Source: an uncultured Bacilli bacterium (GTDB taxonomy: Bacteria; Bacillota_I; Bacilli_A; RF39; UBA660). From it: a stretch of DNA of 11,763 nt. The DNA lies in NCBI GenBank assembly GCA_947632495.1, contig CANRPL010000042.1, positions 1-11,763 on the forward strand. Reading direction: 5' to 3'. Below, in pieces: positions 1 through 8,100 of this stretch. Numbering within the stretch: the first letter of the stretch is position 1; each line of letters starts with the position of its first letter. The position numbers were made by a program, and so were the translations under genes. The notes beneath the pieces are model-generated. The model saw only the letters and a list, made by a program, of their open reading frames with translations. It did no database searches and was not told the DNA's origin.

Positions 1-13
1 AAAATATAAATAG

Positions 14-63
14 AAAGGGATTAATCAATAAGAAATTAATAAATATTTCTATAAGATTGATTA
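14..63 (+). promoter_or_regulatory. Purine-rich SD-like box and hairpin before mnmG
   Basis: AAAGGGA at 14-20 looks like a Shine-Dalgarno box but has no ATG, GTG or TTG at normal distance. Directly after it, TAATCAAT (22-29) pairs perfectly with ATTGATTA (56-63), and AGAAAT (31-36) pairs with ATTTCT (45-50), giving a bipartite hairpin. Looping this out would place the purine box about 12 nt from the mnmG ATG at 75, where no other good ribosome binding site is visible. The pairing is seen directly; the role in translation is inference. It may also be only a leader structure or the end of an upstream transcript. Confidence 0.3.
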
Positions 64-74
64 TACGTGATTTT

Positions 75-1946
75 ATGTATGAAGTTATTGTCGTTGGTGG
101 TGGTCATGCTGGTTGTGAAGCTTCTTTAGCTTGCGCTAGAAAAGGGCATAAAACTCTCTTAATTACAGGTAATATTAAAAACATTGCTGATATGCCATGT
201 AATCCATCAATTGGTGGAAGTGCTAAAGGTATTGTCGTTCGTGAAATAGATGCTTTAGGTGGTGAAATGGGCCGTAATGCGGATAAAGGCTTAATTCAAA
301 TAAAGATGCTTAATAGTGCCAAAGGTCCAGCTGTTCAAGCTTTAAGAGCGCAAGCTGATAAAATTACATATCCTAAAGAGATGTTAAAGACATTAAAAAG
401 TACAGCTAATCTAGAGATAGAAGAAGCTATGGTTGAGGACTTAATAGTTGAAAATAATATAGTAAAAGGAGTAGTTTTAGCTGATGGTTCTAAAAGAGAG
501 GCTAAAGCTGTTATCTTAACAACAGGTACATATTTAAAAGCTGATATTTTAGTTGGTGATACTCGTACTAGACAAGGTCCTCATGGAGAAAAGCCAAGTA
601 ACTTTTTAAGTGATAAATTACGTGATTATGGATTTAATGTTATTAGATTGAAAACAGGTACTCCACAGCGTATTGATAAGAGTACAATTGATTTTTCTAA
701 AACCAAGATTGAAGAAGGAGATAAGACATATCATACATTTAGTTTTGATATGGAACCGCAATATAAAATTGAAGATCAAGTACCATGTCATCTAATTTAT
801 ACAACAGAAGAGACTAAAAAAATTATTCTTGATAATTTAAATAAATCTAGTATGTACGGCGGTTTAGATGATATTAAAGGTGTCGGACCAAGATATTGTC
901 CTTCAATTGAGGATAAAATGGTTAGGTTTAAGGATAAAGAGAAACATCAATTATTTTTAGAGCCCGAATCTCTTTATTATGATGATATTTATGTACAAGG
1001 TTTTTCAACAAGTATGCCCCGTGATATTCAAGAAAAAATGGTTCATAGTTTACCAGGACTAGAACATGCTAAAATATTAAAGTATGCTTACGCAATTGAA
1101 TATGATGCCATTGATTCTAAACAATTAAAACAAAGTTTAGAAACTAAAGTTCTTGAGAATTTATTTACTGCTGGTCAAATAAATGGTACCAGTGGTTATG
1201 AGGAAGCTGCTTGTCAAGGATTAATAGCTGGTATTAATGCAAGTTTAAAATTAGAAGGTAAAGAACCATTAATTTTAAAACGTAATGAGGCATATATTGG
1301 TGTTTTAATTGATGATTTAGTAACTAAAGGAATTATTGATCCTTATCGTCTTCTTACATCACGTGCCGAATATCGTTTACTATTAAGAAATGATAATGCT
1401 GATTTAAGATTAACTGATTATGGATATAAGGTCGGTTTAATAAGTGAAGAACGATATCAAAGATTTAATGCTAAAAAGAAAAAAATTAAAGAATTAACAG
1501 AATTACTTCACAATACTAAAATAACCCCTACTAAAGAAACCAATGAATATTTAGAGACTATTCCAACAACTATCCTTAAAGATGGCATTACGCTTTATGA
1601 TTTTTTAAAGCGTCCAGAGATAAATTTTGAACATTTAGGACATTTTGTTCCTTTAGATTATTCTGAAGAGATAAAAGAACAAATTAGTATAAATACTAAA
1701 TATGAAGGATATATTGTTAAAGCTAATAAAGAAGCCGCCAAAATGGTCGATTTAGATAATAAAAAAATACCTGATGATATTGATTATGATAAAATTCATA
1801 ATTTAGCAAGTGAAGCTAAACAAAAATTAAAACAAATAAGACCGACATCAATAGGTCAAGCAATTCGTATAAGTGGTGTTAATCCTGCCGATATATCACT
1901 AATAATGGTATATTTAAAAAAGGAGTATTTATATGAATCAAAATAG
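75..1946 (+). CDS. mnmG: tRNA uridine-34 carboxymethylaminomethyl-modification enzyme MnmG (GidA)
   Basis: FAD-dependent partner of MnmE. The MnmEG complex adds the (carboxymethyl)aminomethyl group to C5 of wobble uridine 34 in a set of tRNAs, using methylene-tetrahydrofolate, in the cytoplasm. With ATG 75 the protein is 623 aa, normal for the family. Visible marks are the FAD dinucleotide motif GGGHAG (residues 8-13), MPCNPSIGG with the conserved Cys42, KTGTP (193-197), GPRYCPSIED with the second conserved Cys275, AGQINGTSGYEEAA, TSRAEYRLLLR, and the C-terminal helical region with RISGVNPADIS that contacts MnmE and tRNA. A TTG at 57 is in frame and would add six residues, but family members begin with MYEVIVVGGG-like sequence and the TTG lies in a hairpin, so ATG 75 is preferred. 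mnmE would be expected upstream. The end overlaps rsmG. Confidence 0.96.
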   Translation: MYEVIVVGGGHAGCEASLACARKGHKTLLITGNIKNIADMPCNPSIGGSAKGIVVREIDALGGEMGRNADKGLIQIKMLNSAKGPAVQALRAQADKITYPKEMLKTLKSTANLEIEEAMVEDLIVENNIVKGVVLADGSKREAKAVILTTGTYLKADILVGDTRTRQGPHGEKPSNFLSDKLRDYGFNVIRLKTGTPQRIDKSTIDFSKTKIEEGDKTYHTFSFDMEPQYKIEDQVPCHLIYTTEETKKIILDNLNKSSMYGGLDDIKGVGPRYCPSIEDKMVRFKDKEKHQLFLEPESLYYDDIYVQGFSTSMPRDIQEKMVHSLPGLEHAKILKYAYAIEYDAIDSKQLKQSLETKVLENLFTAGQINGTSGYEEAACQGLIAGINASLKLEGKEPLILKRNEAYIGVLIDDLVTKGIIDPYRLLTSRAEYRLLLRNDNADLRLTDYGYKVGLISEERYQRFNAKKKKIKELTELLHNTKITPTKETNEYLETIPTTILKDGITLYDFLKRPEINFEHLGHFVPLDYSEEIKEQISINTKYEGYIVKANKEAAKMVDLDNKKIPDDIDYDKIHNLASEAKQKLKQIRPTSIGQAIRISGVNPADISLIMVYLKKEYLYESK

Positions 1947-2634
1947 TTTTAAAGAGGCATTAGCTGATTTAGATATTACTCTTTCTAAAGAACAAGAAGA
2001 GCAACTAGAAAAATATTATCAACTACTTATTCAATATAACAGAGTTATGAATCTTACAGGTATTACCGAAAAAGAAGAGGCATATTTGAAACATTTTTAT
2101 GATAGTTTAACAATTGTTAAAGCTATTGATTTAAATAAAGATTTAAAGCTATGTGATATTGGTACAGGGGCTGGCTTTCCCGGAATTGTTTTAAAAATAG
2201 TATTTCCCAATTTAAAAATAACTTTAGTTGATTCTCTTCAAAAACGAATAAATTTCTTAAATGAAGTTATTACACAATTACATTTGACAGATATTGAAGC
2301 CATTCATAGTCGAATTGAAGAGTATGGTATTATTTCTCGGGAAATATTCGATGTAGTTACAGCTAGGGCTTTAGCAGCAACCAATATTTTACTTGAATAT
2401 GCGACACCACTTGTTAAAGTTGGAGGCTATTTTATTCCTTTAAAAGGAAAAATCGACCAAGAACCAAGTTATGAACATGCTGCGAAAGTATTAAATATGC
2501 AGCTAGTTGATGAACAAAACTTTTTATTACCTATTGAAAATAGTACACGTACAATTCTAAAATTTCAGAAGAAAAGTATAACAAATAAAAAATATCCGAG
2601 AGCTTTTTCGCAAATTAAAAAACAGCCCTTATAA
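1933..2634 (+). CDS. rsmG: 16S rRNA (guanine-N7)-methyltransferase RsmG (GidB)
   Basis: SAM-dependent enzyme that makes m7G at position 527 (E. coli numbering) in the 530 loop of 16S rRNA; loss in other bacteria gives low-level streptomycin resistance. The protein is 233 aa, usual for Bacilli. It shows the N-terminal signature NRVMNLTGITEKEEAYLKHF (37-56), SAM motif I DIGTGAGFPGI (75-85), an acidic end of strand 2 (TLVDS, 97-101) and TARAL (143-147). AGGAG at 1921-1925 lies 7 nt before the ATG, inside mnmG, and the genes overlap by 14 nt, so they are translated from one mRNA. The stop codon lies within the following terminator stem. The gene also carries a near-perfect Noc binding site at 2331-2346 in codons 133-138, and a half-site at 2201-2208. 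Confidence 0.96.
   Translation: MNQNSFKEALADLDITLSKEQEEQLEKYYQLLIQYNRVMNLTGITEKEEAYLKHFYDSLTIVKAIDLNKDLKLCDIGTGAGFPGIVLKIVFPNLKITLVDSLQKRINFLNEVITQLHLTDIEAIHSRIEEYGIISREIFDVVTARALAATNILLEYATPLVKVGGYFIPLKGKIDQEPSYEHAAKVLNMQLVDEQNFLLPIENSTRTILKFQKKSITNKKYPRAFSQIKKQPL
2201..2208 (+). promoter_or_regulatory. Exact Noc half-site TATTTCCC within rsmG
   Basis: TATTTCCC equals one half of the Bacillus Noc binding site TATTTCCCGGGAAATA (known from B. subtilis work). The other half is not present here (AATTTAAA follows). An 8-mer alone is weak evidence, but all four occurrences of this 8-mer on either strand that I can find in the window fall between 2201 and 2698, just before and in the noc promoter. 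Confidence 0.3.
2331..2346 (+). promoter_or_regulatory. Candidate Noc binding site (NBS) inside rsmG
   Basis: TATTTCTCGGGAAATA matches the 16-bp Bacillus NBS palindrome TATTTCCCGGGAAATA at 15 of 16 positions; only position 7 differs (T for C). It encodes IISREI in a non-catalytic part of RsmG, so no active-site motif forces this sequence. The adjacent ParB-family gene has Noc-type specificity residues (Q134, K140, R162), so a cognate site beside its gene is plausible. NBS and parS sites of the family load the CTP-clamp protein, which then spreads on flanking DNA. Binding itself is inference. Confidence 0.65.
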
Positions 2635-2664
2635 AAGTGTATAAAAAAATACACTTTTTCATTT
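2633..2664 (+). terminator. AT-rich Rho-independent terminator after rsmG
   Basis: AAAAGTGTAT (2633-2642) pairs perfectly with ATACACTTTT (2649-2658) around a six-A loop, followed by TCATTTTTC. The 5' arm begins inside the rsmG TAA. The mirror-like A and T tracts could let it work in both directions. It separates the mnmG-rsmG transcript from noc, which has its own promoter about 25 nt downstream. Confidence 0.75.
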
Positions 2665-2667
2665 TTC

Positions 2668-2711
2668 TTATTTCCCAAAACATATTGTATTATTTCCCAA
2701 AATATATTATA
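2668..2711 (+). repeat. 22-nt tandem direct repeat with two Noc half-sites
   Basis: Two adjoining 22-nt units (2668-2689 and 2690-2711) differ at only two positions (14 and 20). Each contains TATTTCCCAAAA; the exact Noc half-site TATTTCCC is at 2669-2676 and 2691-2698, in the same orientation and 22 bp, about two helical turns, apart. The second unit supplies the spacer and most of the -10 box of the noc promoter. This is a likely operator; autoregulation by Noc is inference. Confidence 0.6.
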
Positions 2712-2713
2712 AT
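2685..2713 (+). promoter_or_regulatory. Sigma-A-type promoter of the noc-like gene
   Basis: TTGTAT (2685-2690), a 17-nt spacer and TATAAT (2708-2713). Transcription would start near 2720, so the in-frame ATG at 2716 would lie at or before the 5' end of the mRNA. That makes ATG 2743 the better start of the gene. The promoter sits inside the 22-nt tandem repeat. Confidence 0.7.
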
Positions 2714-2742
2714 TAATGTTAGAAATAGAAGTGGGGTTGTAT

Positions 2743-5046
2743 ATGAACGATAGCAGAAATAAAATCGTTGAATTAGATTTAAATGACGTTCTTCCTAATC
2801 GTTTTCAACCTCGAATCAAGTTTAATGAGGATGCGATTATTGAATTATCTGAATCTATTAAGCAGCATGGTTTAATTCAACCGATAATTGTGCGACCTAT
2901 TGGCGATAAATATGAAATTGTAGCAGGTGAAAGAAGATATAAAGCCTGTGTTTTAGCAGGTCTTGCCACAATACCTGCTATTGTTGTTGACGCAACGGAT
3001 CGAAATAGCGTTGAAATTGCTTTAATAGAAAATGTTCAAAGACGAGATTTAACACCAATCGAAGAAGCAATATCTTATAATCGAATTCTTGATATGGGTT
3101 ATTTAACACAAGAACAATTAGCTCAAAAATTAGGTAAAAGTCAATCTGCTATTGCTAATAAAAAACGTCTTTTGAATCTATGTGATGAAGTTCAGGAAGC
3201 ATTAATGGAAGAAAAAATTTCTGAACGTCATGCTAGATCACTTTTAAAGCTAACTAATGCTGATGATCAACGACAGATGTTAAAAAAAGTAATTGAAAAT
3301 CGTCTTACAGTTAGAAGATTAGATGAAGAAATTGAAAAAGTTTTGGCTGAAAAGGATACATCTGATGGCAGTGAAGATGGTGGTAATAATGTTGCTCCAG
3401 CCCCATTAGATGAAGATTCAATCATTGATATATCAAGTTTATTTGATGATATAGAATTAAATAAAAATACTGTCGTTGGAAATAGTAATATTAAAAAAGA
3501 ATCAGAGGAACAGCCAGCTCAAGAAGAGTTGGCAAAATCAGAAGAACTAGAATCAACAAAAAAGGAAGAATTAGTTGTACCAATTATTGATATACCTGTT
3601 CCAGTGCCAGATGAAACCAGTAGTCCAGTAATTGACGAAGTAAAACAGCCAGAAATTATCGAACGAAAAGAAGAAAAAACAATAATAGAACCAAAACAAG
3701 AAACAACATCAGTAAGTGTTCAACCTGCTGTTGTTAGTCAAGAAATAAAACAAATAAAAGGGGAGGAAACAAATATGAATAATAATACAGAAGTTCCAGC
3801 AATATTTACAACTGATGCCGGTCCAGTAATTAGTGCTCATAGCTTTGGTAAATTCTTTGATCCATCGTATTTTGCAGATGAAGATAAACCAGAAGAACCA
3901 GAACCAGATGCTAATAACTCTAATTTTGCTTTTTCTGCGGCTACAATGGACCGTTTATTATCACCACAACCTACAGAGGCAACACCATCTCAACCATCCG
4001 CACAACCGGTTCCACAAGTGTTTGAAACACCATCTAATAATACGATGTTCCCAGATTTAATTCAAAGTAGTCATATGGCAACCAAAGACGATGTTATTGA
4101 TCAGCAAGCTCTTGATAACTTTTTAGACCCAACATATGTTGACGGTGCTAAACAACCAGAGAAACCTCTTAACCAAGGTGTTATCGATGCTTCCGTCTTT
4201 GCTAAATTTTTAGACCCTGAATTTGATATGGCAGCCGAAATGAAAAGACAAGAAGAGGAAAAGCAAGCTCAAGAAACTATGCCAACTCCTGCCCAACCAG
4301 TATCTCCAACACCAGCTCCAGCTGTAGCAAGTACACCAGTAATTCCTGCAATGAGCTTTGCACAATATTTAAGTAGTGATAAACCTGTTGAAGAAATAAC
4401 TAAAGATATGGCTAACCAAGACCCTAATGGTCGTATTCCAGATCTTATGGCACCGATGGAAAGTAGTAGTAAGATGCAATTTAATGCAACGCCTCTTGAT
4501 GAATTAGCGACACCAGTAGATACAACTTTAACACCTGATTCATCTATTGATTTAAAACCAGCTCCAGAGCCTGAACCATCAATATTCCCTACTCCAACTC
4601 CAGAACCAGTTCCTGAAGAAACAGAACAACCTGGTTTTGTGACAGCTTCTCATGTTGATGCAAATATTGATATGCCAACAACACCAATCATGGAAGCAGC
4701 TCCTGTTGTTACTGTTCCAGAACATGATGAACTTCCTGAAATTGAAATACCACAAGTGGCAATTGATACTAATATAGTAGAACCAGTAGCACCGGAAGTT
4801 AGTGAAGAAGTTGTTGGTCCAATTGAAAATCAACCTATTATTGTAACTGATTATAATAAGACATATGATCCTGTTTTACCTGTTGATACAACTGTACATG
4901 CACCAAAAGTTGATTTACGTGATGTTATCAATATGATTAGAGAATTAAACGATAAAATTGAAGGTTTAGGATTTAGTATTGATACCGAAGAATACGATTT
5001 AGAAGGTATCTATCAAGTTGTATTTAAAATTGATAAACCAGAATAA
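2743..5046 (+). CDS. noc: Noc-like ParB-family protein with giant internal low-complexity linker
   Basis: ParB/Noc CTPase clamp that binds specific palindromes and spreads on DNA; Noc couples chromosome position to division-site choice. ATG 2743 (767 aa) is chosen because the promoter makes ATG 2716 unlikely and GTGGGG lies 6 nt before. Residues 7-68 form the N-terminal ParB domain with CTP-binding AGERRYKA (61-68); ENVQRRDL is at 96-103; the helix-turn-helix is about 121-146; the DNA-binding domain ends near 204. Specificity positions read Q134, K140, N145, R162; Noc has Q, K, K, R and ParB has R, T, A, G, so three of four are Noc-type. Residues 723-767 resemble the Noc C-terminal dimerisation domain (GFSIDTEEYDLEGIYQVVFK). 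About 515 Pro/Glu/Ala/Thr-rich residues lie between them; B. subtilis Noc is 283 aa with a short linker. The Noc N-terminal membrane helix is absent. soj and spo0J do not follow. Confidence 0.85.
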   Translation: MNDSRNKIVELDLNDVLPNRFQPRIKFNEDAIIELSESIKQHGLIQPIIVRPIGDKYEIVAGERRYKACVLAGLATIPAIVVDATDRNSVEIALIENVQRRDLTPIEEAISYNRILDMGYLTQEQLAQKLGKSQSAIANKKRLLNLCDEVQEALMEEKISERHARSLLKLTNADDQRQMLKKVIENRLTVRRLDEEIEKVLAEKDTSDGSEDGGNNVAPAPLDEDSIIDISSLFDDIELNKNTVVGNSNIKKESEEQPAQEELAKSEELESTKKEELVVPIIDIPVPVPDETSSPVIDEVKQPEIIERKEEKTIIEPKQETTSVSVQPAVVSQEIKQIKGEETNMNNNTEVPAIFTTDAGPVISAHSFGKFFDPSYFADEDKPEEPEPDANNSNFAFSAATMDRLLSPQPTEATPSQPSAQPVPQVFETPSNNTMFPDLIQSSHMATKDDVIDQQALDNFLDPTYVDGAKQPEKPLNQGVIDASVFAKFLDPEFDMAAEMKRQEEEKQAQETMPTPAQPVSPTPAPAVASTPVIPAMSFAQYLSSDKPVEEITKDMANQDPNGRIPDLMAPMESSSKMQFNATPLDELATPVDTTLTPDSSIDLKPAPEPEPSIFPTPTPEPVPEETEQPGFVTASHVDANIDMPTTPIMEAAPVVTVPEHDELPEIEIPQVAIDTNIVEPVAPEVSEEVVGPIENQPIIVTDYNKTYDPVLPVDTTVHAPKVDLRDVINMIRELNDKIEGLGFSIDTEEYDLEGIYQVVFKIDKPE
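3756..3777 (+). promoter_or_regulatory. Strong internal ribosome binding site and in-frame ATG in noc
   Basis: AAAAGGGGAGG (3756-3766) is followed, 8 nt later, by an in-frame ATG at 3775 (codon 345). This is the best Shine-Dalgarno in the window except for that of the secreted-protein gene. Starting here would give a 423-aa product MNNNTEVPAIF... holding the repeated FLDP-type motifs and the Noc C-terminal dimerisation domain but no CTPase or DNA-binding domain. It could form mixed dimers with the full protein. The site is seen; use of it is inference. Confidence 0.5.
3838..4380 (+). repeat. Repeated short motif in the Noc linker, consensus [S/A/V][F/L]xx[F/Y][F/L]DPx[Y/F]
   Basis: Three clear copies and one degenerate copy at protein level, numbered from ATG 2743: SFGKFFDPSYF (367-377), ALDNFLDPTY (456-465), VFAKFLDPEF (485-494) and SFAQYLSSDK (538-547). 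They are separated by Pro/Glu/Gln-rich spacers, which is how short linear binding motifs or membrane-touching helices are usually arranged. The first copy, HSFGKFF, resembles HSFSRFF in the membrane-targeting N-terminus of B. subtilis Noc as I remember it. A function is inference. Confidence 0.6.
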
Positions 5047-5070
5047 AAGGCCTCAAAGCCTTTTATTTTT
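5044..5070 (+). terminator. Terminator of the noc-like gene
   Basis: TAAAAGGC (5044-5051) pairs perfectly with GCCTTTTA (5058-5065) around loop CTCAAA, followed by TTTTT. The stem begins with the stop codon of the gene. Confidence 0.85.
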
Positions 5071-5074
5071 GTAA

Positions 5075-5110
5075 TAAAAAAAGATGTTACTTTTGTAACA
5101 CCTTTTATTT
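5075..5110 (-). terminator. Bidirectional terminator between convergent genes
   Basis: TGTTAC (5085-5090) pairs with GTAACA (5095-5100) around TTTT. Read on the minus strand, the stem is followed by TC and seven T residues (complement of 5076-5082), ending the secreted-protein mRNA just after its stop at 5111. Read on the plus strand, it is followed by CCTTTTATTTTTA and can back up the noc terminator. The core stem is only 6 bp, but flanking A and T tracts can extend it past one mismatch. Confidence 0.7.
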
Positions 5111-8100
5111 TTATTGTGCGCATCCATCAGAGGCTACGTATCTTAAGGCTCTATCATAGGTTCTGTCACCAGATGGTATACATGTGCCTTTAAGTTTATT
5201 ATATGGAGCGCTAGTAGCTAAATAAGTTAAGAATCTACTTGCACAGAATTTATTAGTACCATTATCAACACAATAGAATCCCGTTTGACCTGTTGTATCA
5301 GTATCGTTTTCATAAGCATATACTTTCATTTCCGTATATGGATCTATGCCACTATTTCTTGCTGCTTTATTTAAATTACGAATAGCGTTAATATTAGCTG
5401 CATTTAAATTAATTTGATAAATTGGTTGTTTTGAATAAATACCGTCTTTAAGGATGTTTTCGATATCTGTTGTTGTTAATATTGCCCAGTTATGTCCACG
5501 TGTACGACCATTACCTAGACGACCTGGGAAGGCATCATTAATTTGACTAGCTGAATTGATTAAATCAATCGTTCTAAAGACAACATCGATATTTTGAACA
5601 TTAGGATCATCATCAACATGCTCATCTTCTTCAGGATCACAGTACTCTGGAGAACCATTAATTAGTTTACCAGTCACTGGATCATATTCGCATTCGTCAC
5701 CAAATAGTTCATTTTTAATTTTAAAATTACAACCATAATCGAAATATGAATTACCACCAGAGATAGATTTAACAGCTAAATCAAAGTGTTTACCAATGCC
5801 TCCAGTACCATCACCGACATTAGATACTCGAACGTATAATTTACCATCACCGGTAGCAGTACCATAAGTACCATTTGGAATAGCAAAGGAAGTTGGTACA
5901 CCATAACCTAGCCATTTATACCAAGGTAATTTATCGTTTGAAATGGTATTTCTTGGTTCTGGTTCGTCGTTGTCTTTATTACCATACCAATTTAAGTCGT
6001 CCTTATAATCAACTTTATATTCGGCAGATGTTTTAGCTGTTGATGGATTAACATTTGAACCTGTCGAGTTACAAGCTATATTAAATCCAGTCATATTACT
6101 TGGGCCACTTATTTTTAATTCTTTACCATTAATGTTGTATTTAACATTAGCAGGTATAACTCCACTTGTAGCTTCGGTATAGAATAATTTAATACTTGTA
6201 CTAACTGATGATGTCCACATATTAGCTTGGTAGCTTGCTGTCATATTATTACAATATGAATTACGTGTTTTAAGTCTTTGGCATGTTTTTGGGTGTAAGG
6301 TCGTTCCACAAGAATAATCTTCATAAAAAGATATTTCTACAGGTTTTACGGCACATTCTTTACTGATTTTAAATGTACCAAAATCAGACGAATATTTATC
6401 ACCACTACCCCATTTAAAGACAGTACCGCCTTTAACAACGTCAATAATTTCACCAGGAAAATTAAATACAACTTCTTGGCGACAGTATAAATTACAAATT
6501 TCGGTAATTGTGTCACCAGCCGCAGCGGTATATGTATTTGAATGTGTATAAGTCATATTTTTAATGAAACTACCTGATTGAGCACCACTAATTGTATTAT
6601 ACGCGACTCCATTATCTACCCAACAAGCAGTATCTGTAGTATCAGCAAACTTTAAAGTGGTTGTACCTGAAGTACTACATGCACTTAAATTAGGTGTATC
6701 TGGCGGACATGGAGGAGGGCTTGGTGGGTCACATTGTGGTCCGCCCAAACCAATAGGTTGCCAATAGCTCGCTCTTAAATAATCGGAATTGGTTGCATCG
6801 GCCAACCACTCAAAGTACTGGGAATGAGCAGGATTAGCTTCAAAGTTTGGTAGAAAATAACCATGTACGGCATTAACATTACCTTGGATACACACAACAG
6901 GATCACAAGTACTAGGAAGAAAACCTGATAGTAATTTTTTTTGCATATTAATATATATTAAATTAAACTGACTTTTGTAGTAATTGCTTGATGTAATTTT
7001 AAAGTCATTTTTACCATCTGTATTTGAATATTTAATTAAAGCATCATCATATGGTAAATCAACTCCACCAATTCTGCAAGTTCCACCTCTTCCACAGCCC
7101 TTATAAATAGCTTGTGCTTTATCTATACATTCAAGAGGCTCACATGTTAAATTAACCCCATTATTATACCAAAATACAACATCTTCATATTCCCATGTAT
7201 TAAAGAAATCTTTAAAATCTGGTTCACTAGCATATTTTGTTTTTAATCTAGCATATTCTGTTTTTTTAGTAGCTAATGATTTAGATGAATTAATTAAATC
7301 TGTCAATTCTTGACCACAGCCACCCATTGGATCTAACCATAGACGCATTACATTAGCCGTATTTGCATCAGTTGAAAGAAATTTTGCGCGAGTTTTTAAC
7401 TTACTAGGACTATAATATTTATCACTATAGCTTGGTAATGGGACAGGAAGTGCAGTTAGCGAACTTATAGAAGATAGAGATACTATTTCACTTGTCGAAT
7501 GACTATAATCTACTTCTGGATTAGTTGCATTATCATAAAACCCAGCCATGAAACCATTTTTATCGGCACTACCTATAATAAAATCAGTTCCGGCATAAAC
7601 ATAACCTACCACAGTAGCGTTATATGAATGATAATTTGGTTCTGCGTGATAATTAGCATTTATAAAATGTTTTTCAACCTCTGCAACAGTACCAAGAACA
7701 GATTGAGCATAATTTTCCATTAGTCCAAAGTAAACTTTTTTACCCATACCACTTGTGTCGTATTTTGTACCACTAACACCTGTTCCTACTAATTGATCAA
7801 ATTGAATATATAGGTTAGATTTACCATTTCCTTGCGCATCGATTCTAATGTTATTTTTTGTAACGTTTCCCGCCCCTGGATTATTATAAATCATTGTATT
7901 AAGAATTCTAGCCAATGGCTCTAGATTAGGGGTTGTTCTAGAACATCCTGTTTTTTTTGCACTATCACCTTTAGGATCAATTTCACAGTTTAACCATTCC
8001 CATAAGAAATGAGCATTTTGAGGGTTGTCACGTTTAGTTTCATATCCCGAAGGTGCTTTTTGCCATCCTGAAAAACTATAAGTGTTGAAGACATCTTCAA

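Noticed and set aside
2176..2184. CTTTCCCGG resembling half of a Noc site plus two bases
   Set aside because: It encodes the conserved GFPG of RsmG SAM motif I, and the second half does not match (9 of 14 overall).
2716..2742. Earlier in-frame ATG for the noc-like gene (adds nine residues)
   Set aside because: It lies 3 nt after a good -10 box, at or before the expected transcript start, and has no ribosome binding site; ATG 2743 has GTGGGG 6 nt upstream.
4579..4833. Antisense open frame of 84 codons within noc
   Set aside because: Trp/Asn/Cys-rich translation without a family look; it mirrors the Pro/Glu-rich linker codons of the real gene. The 75-codon frame at 3833-4060 is rejected likewise.
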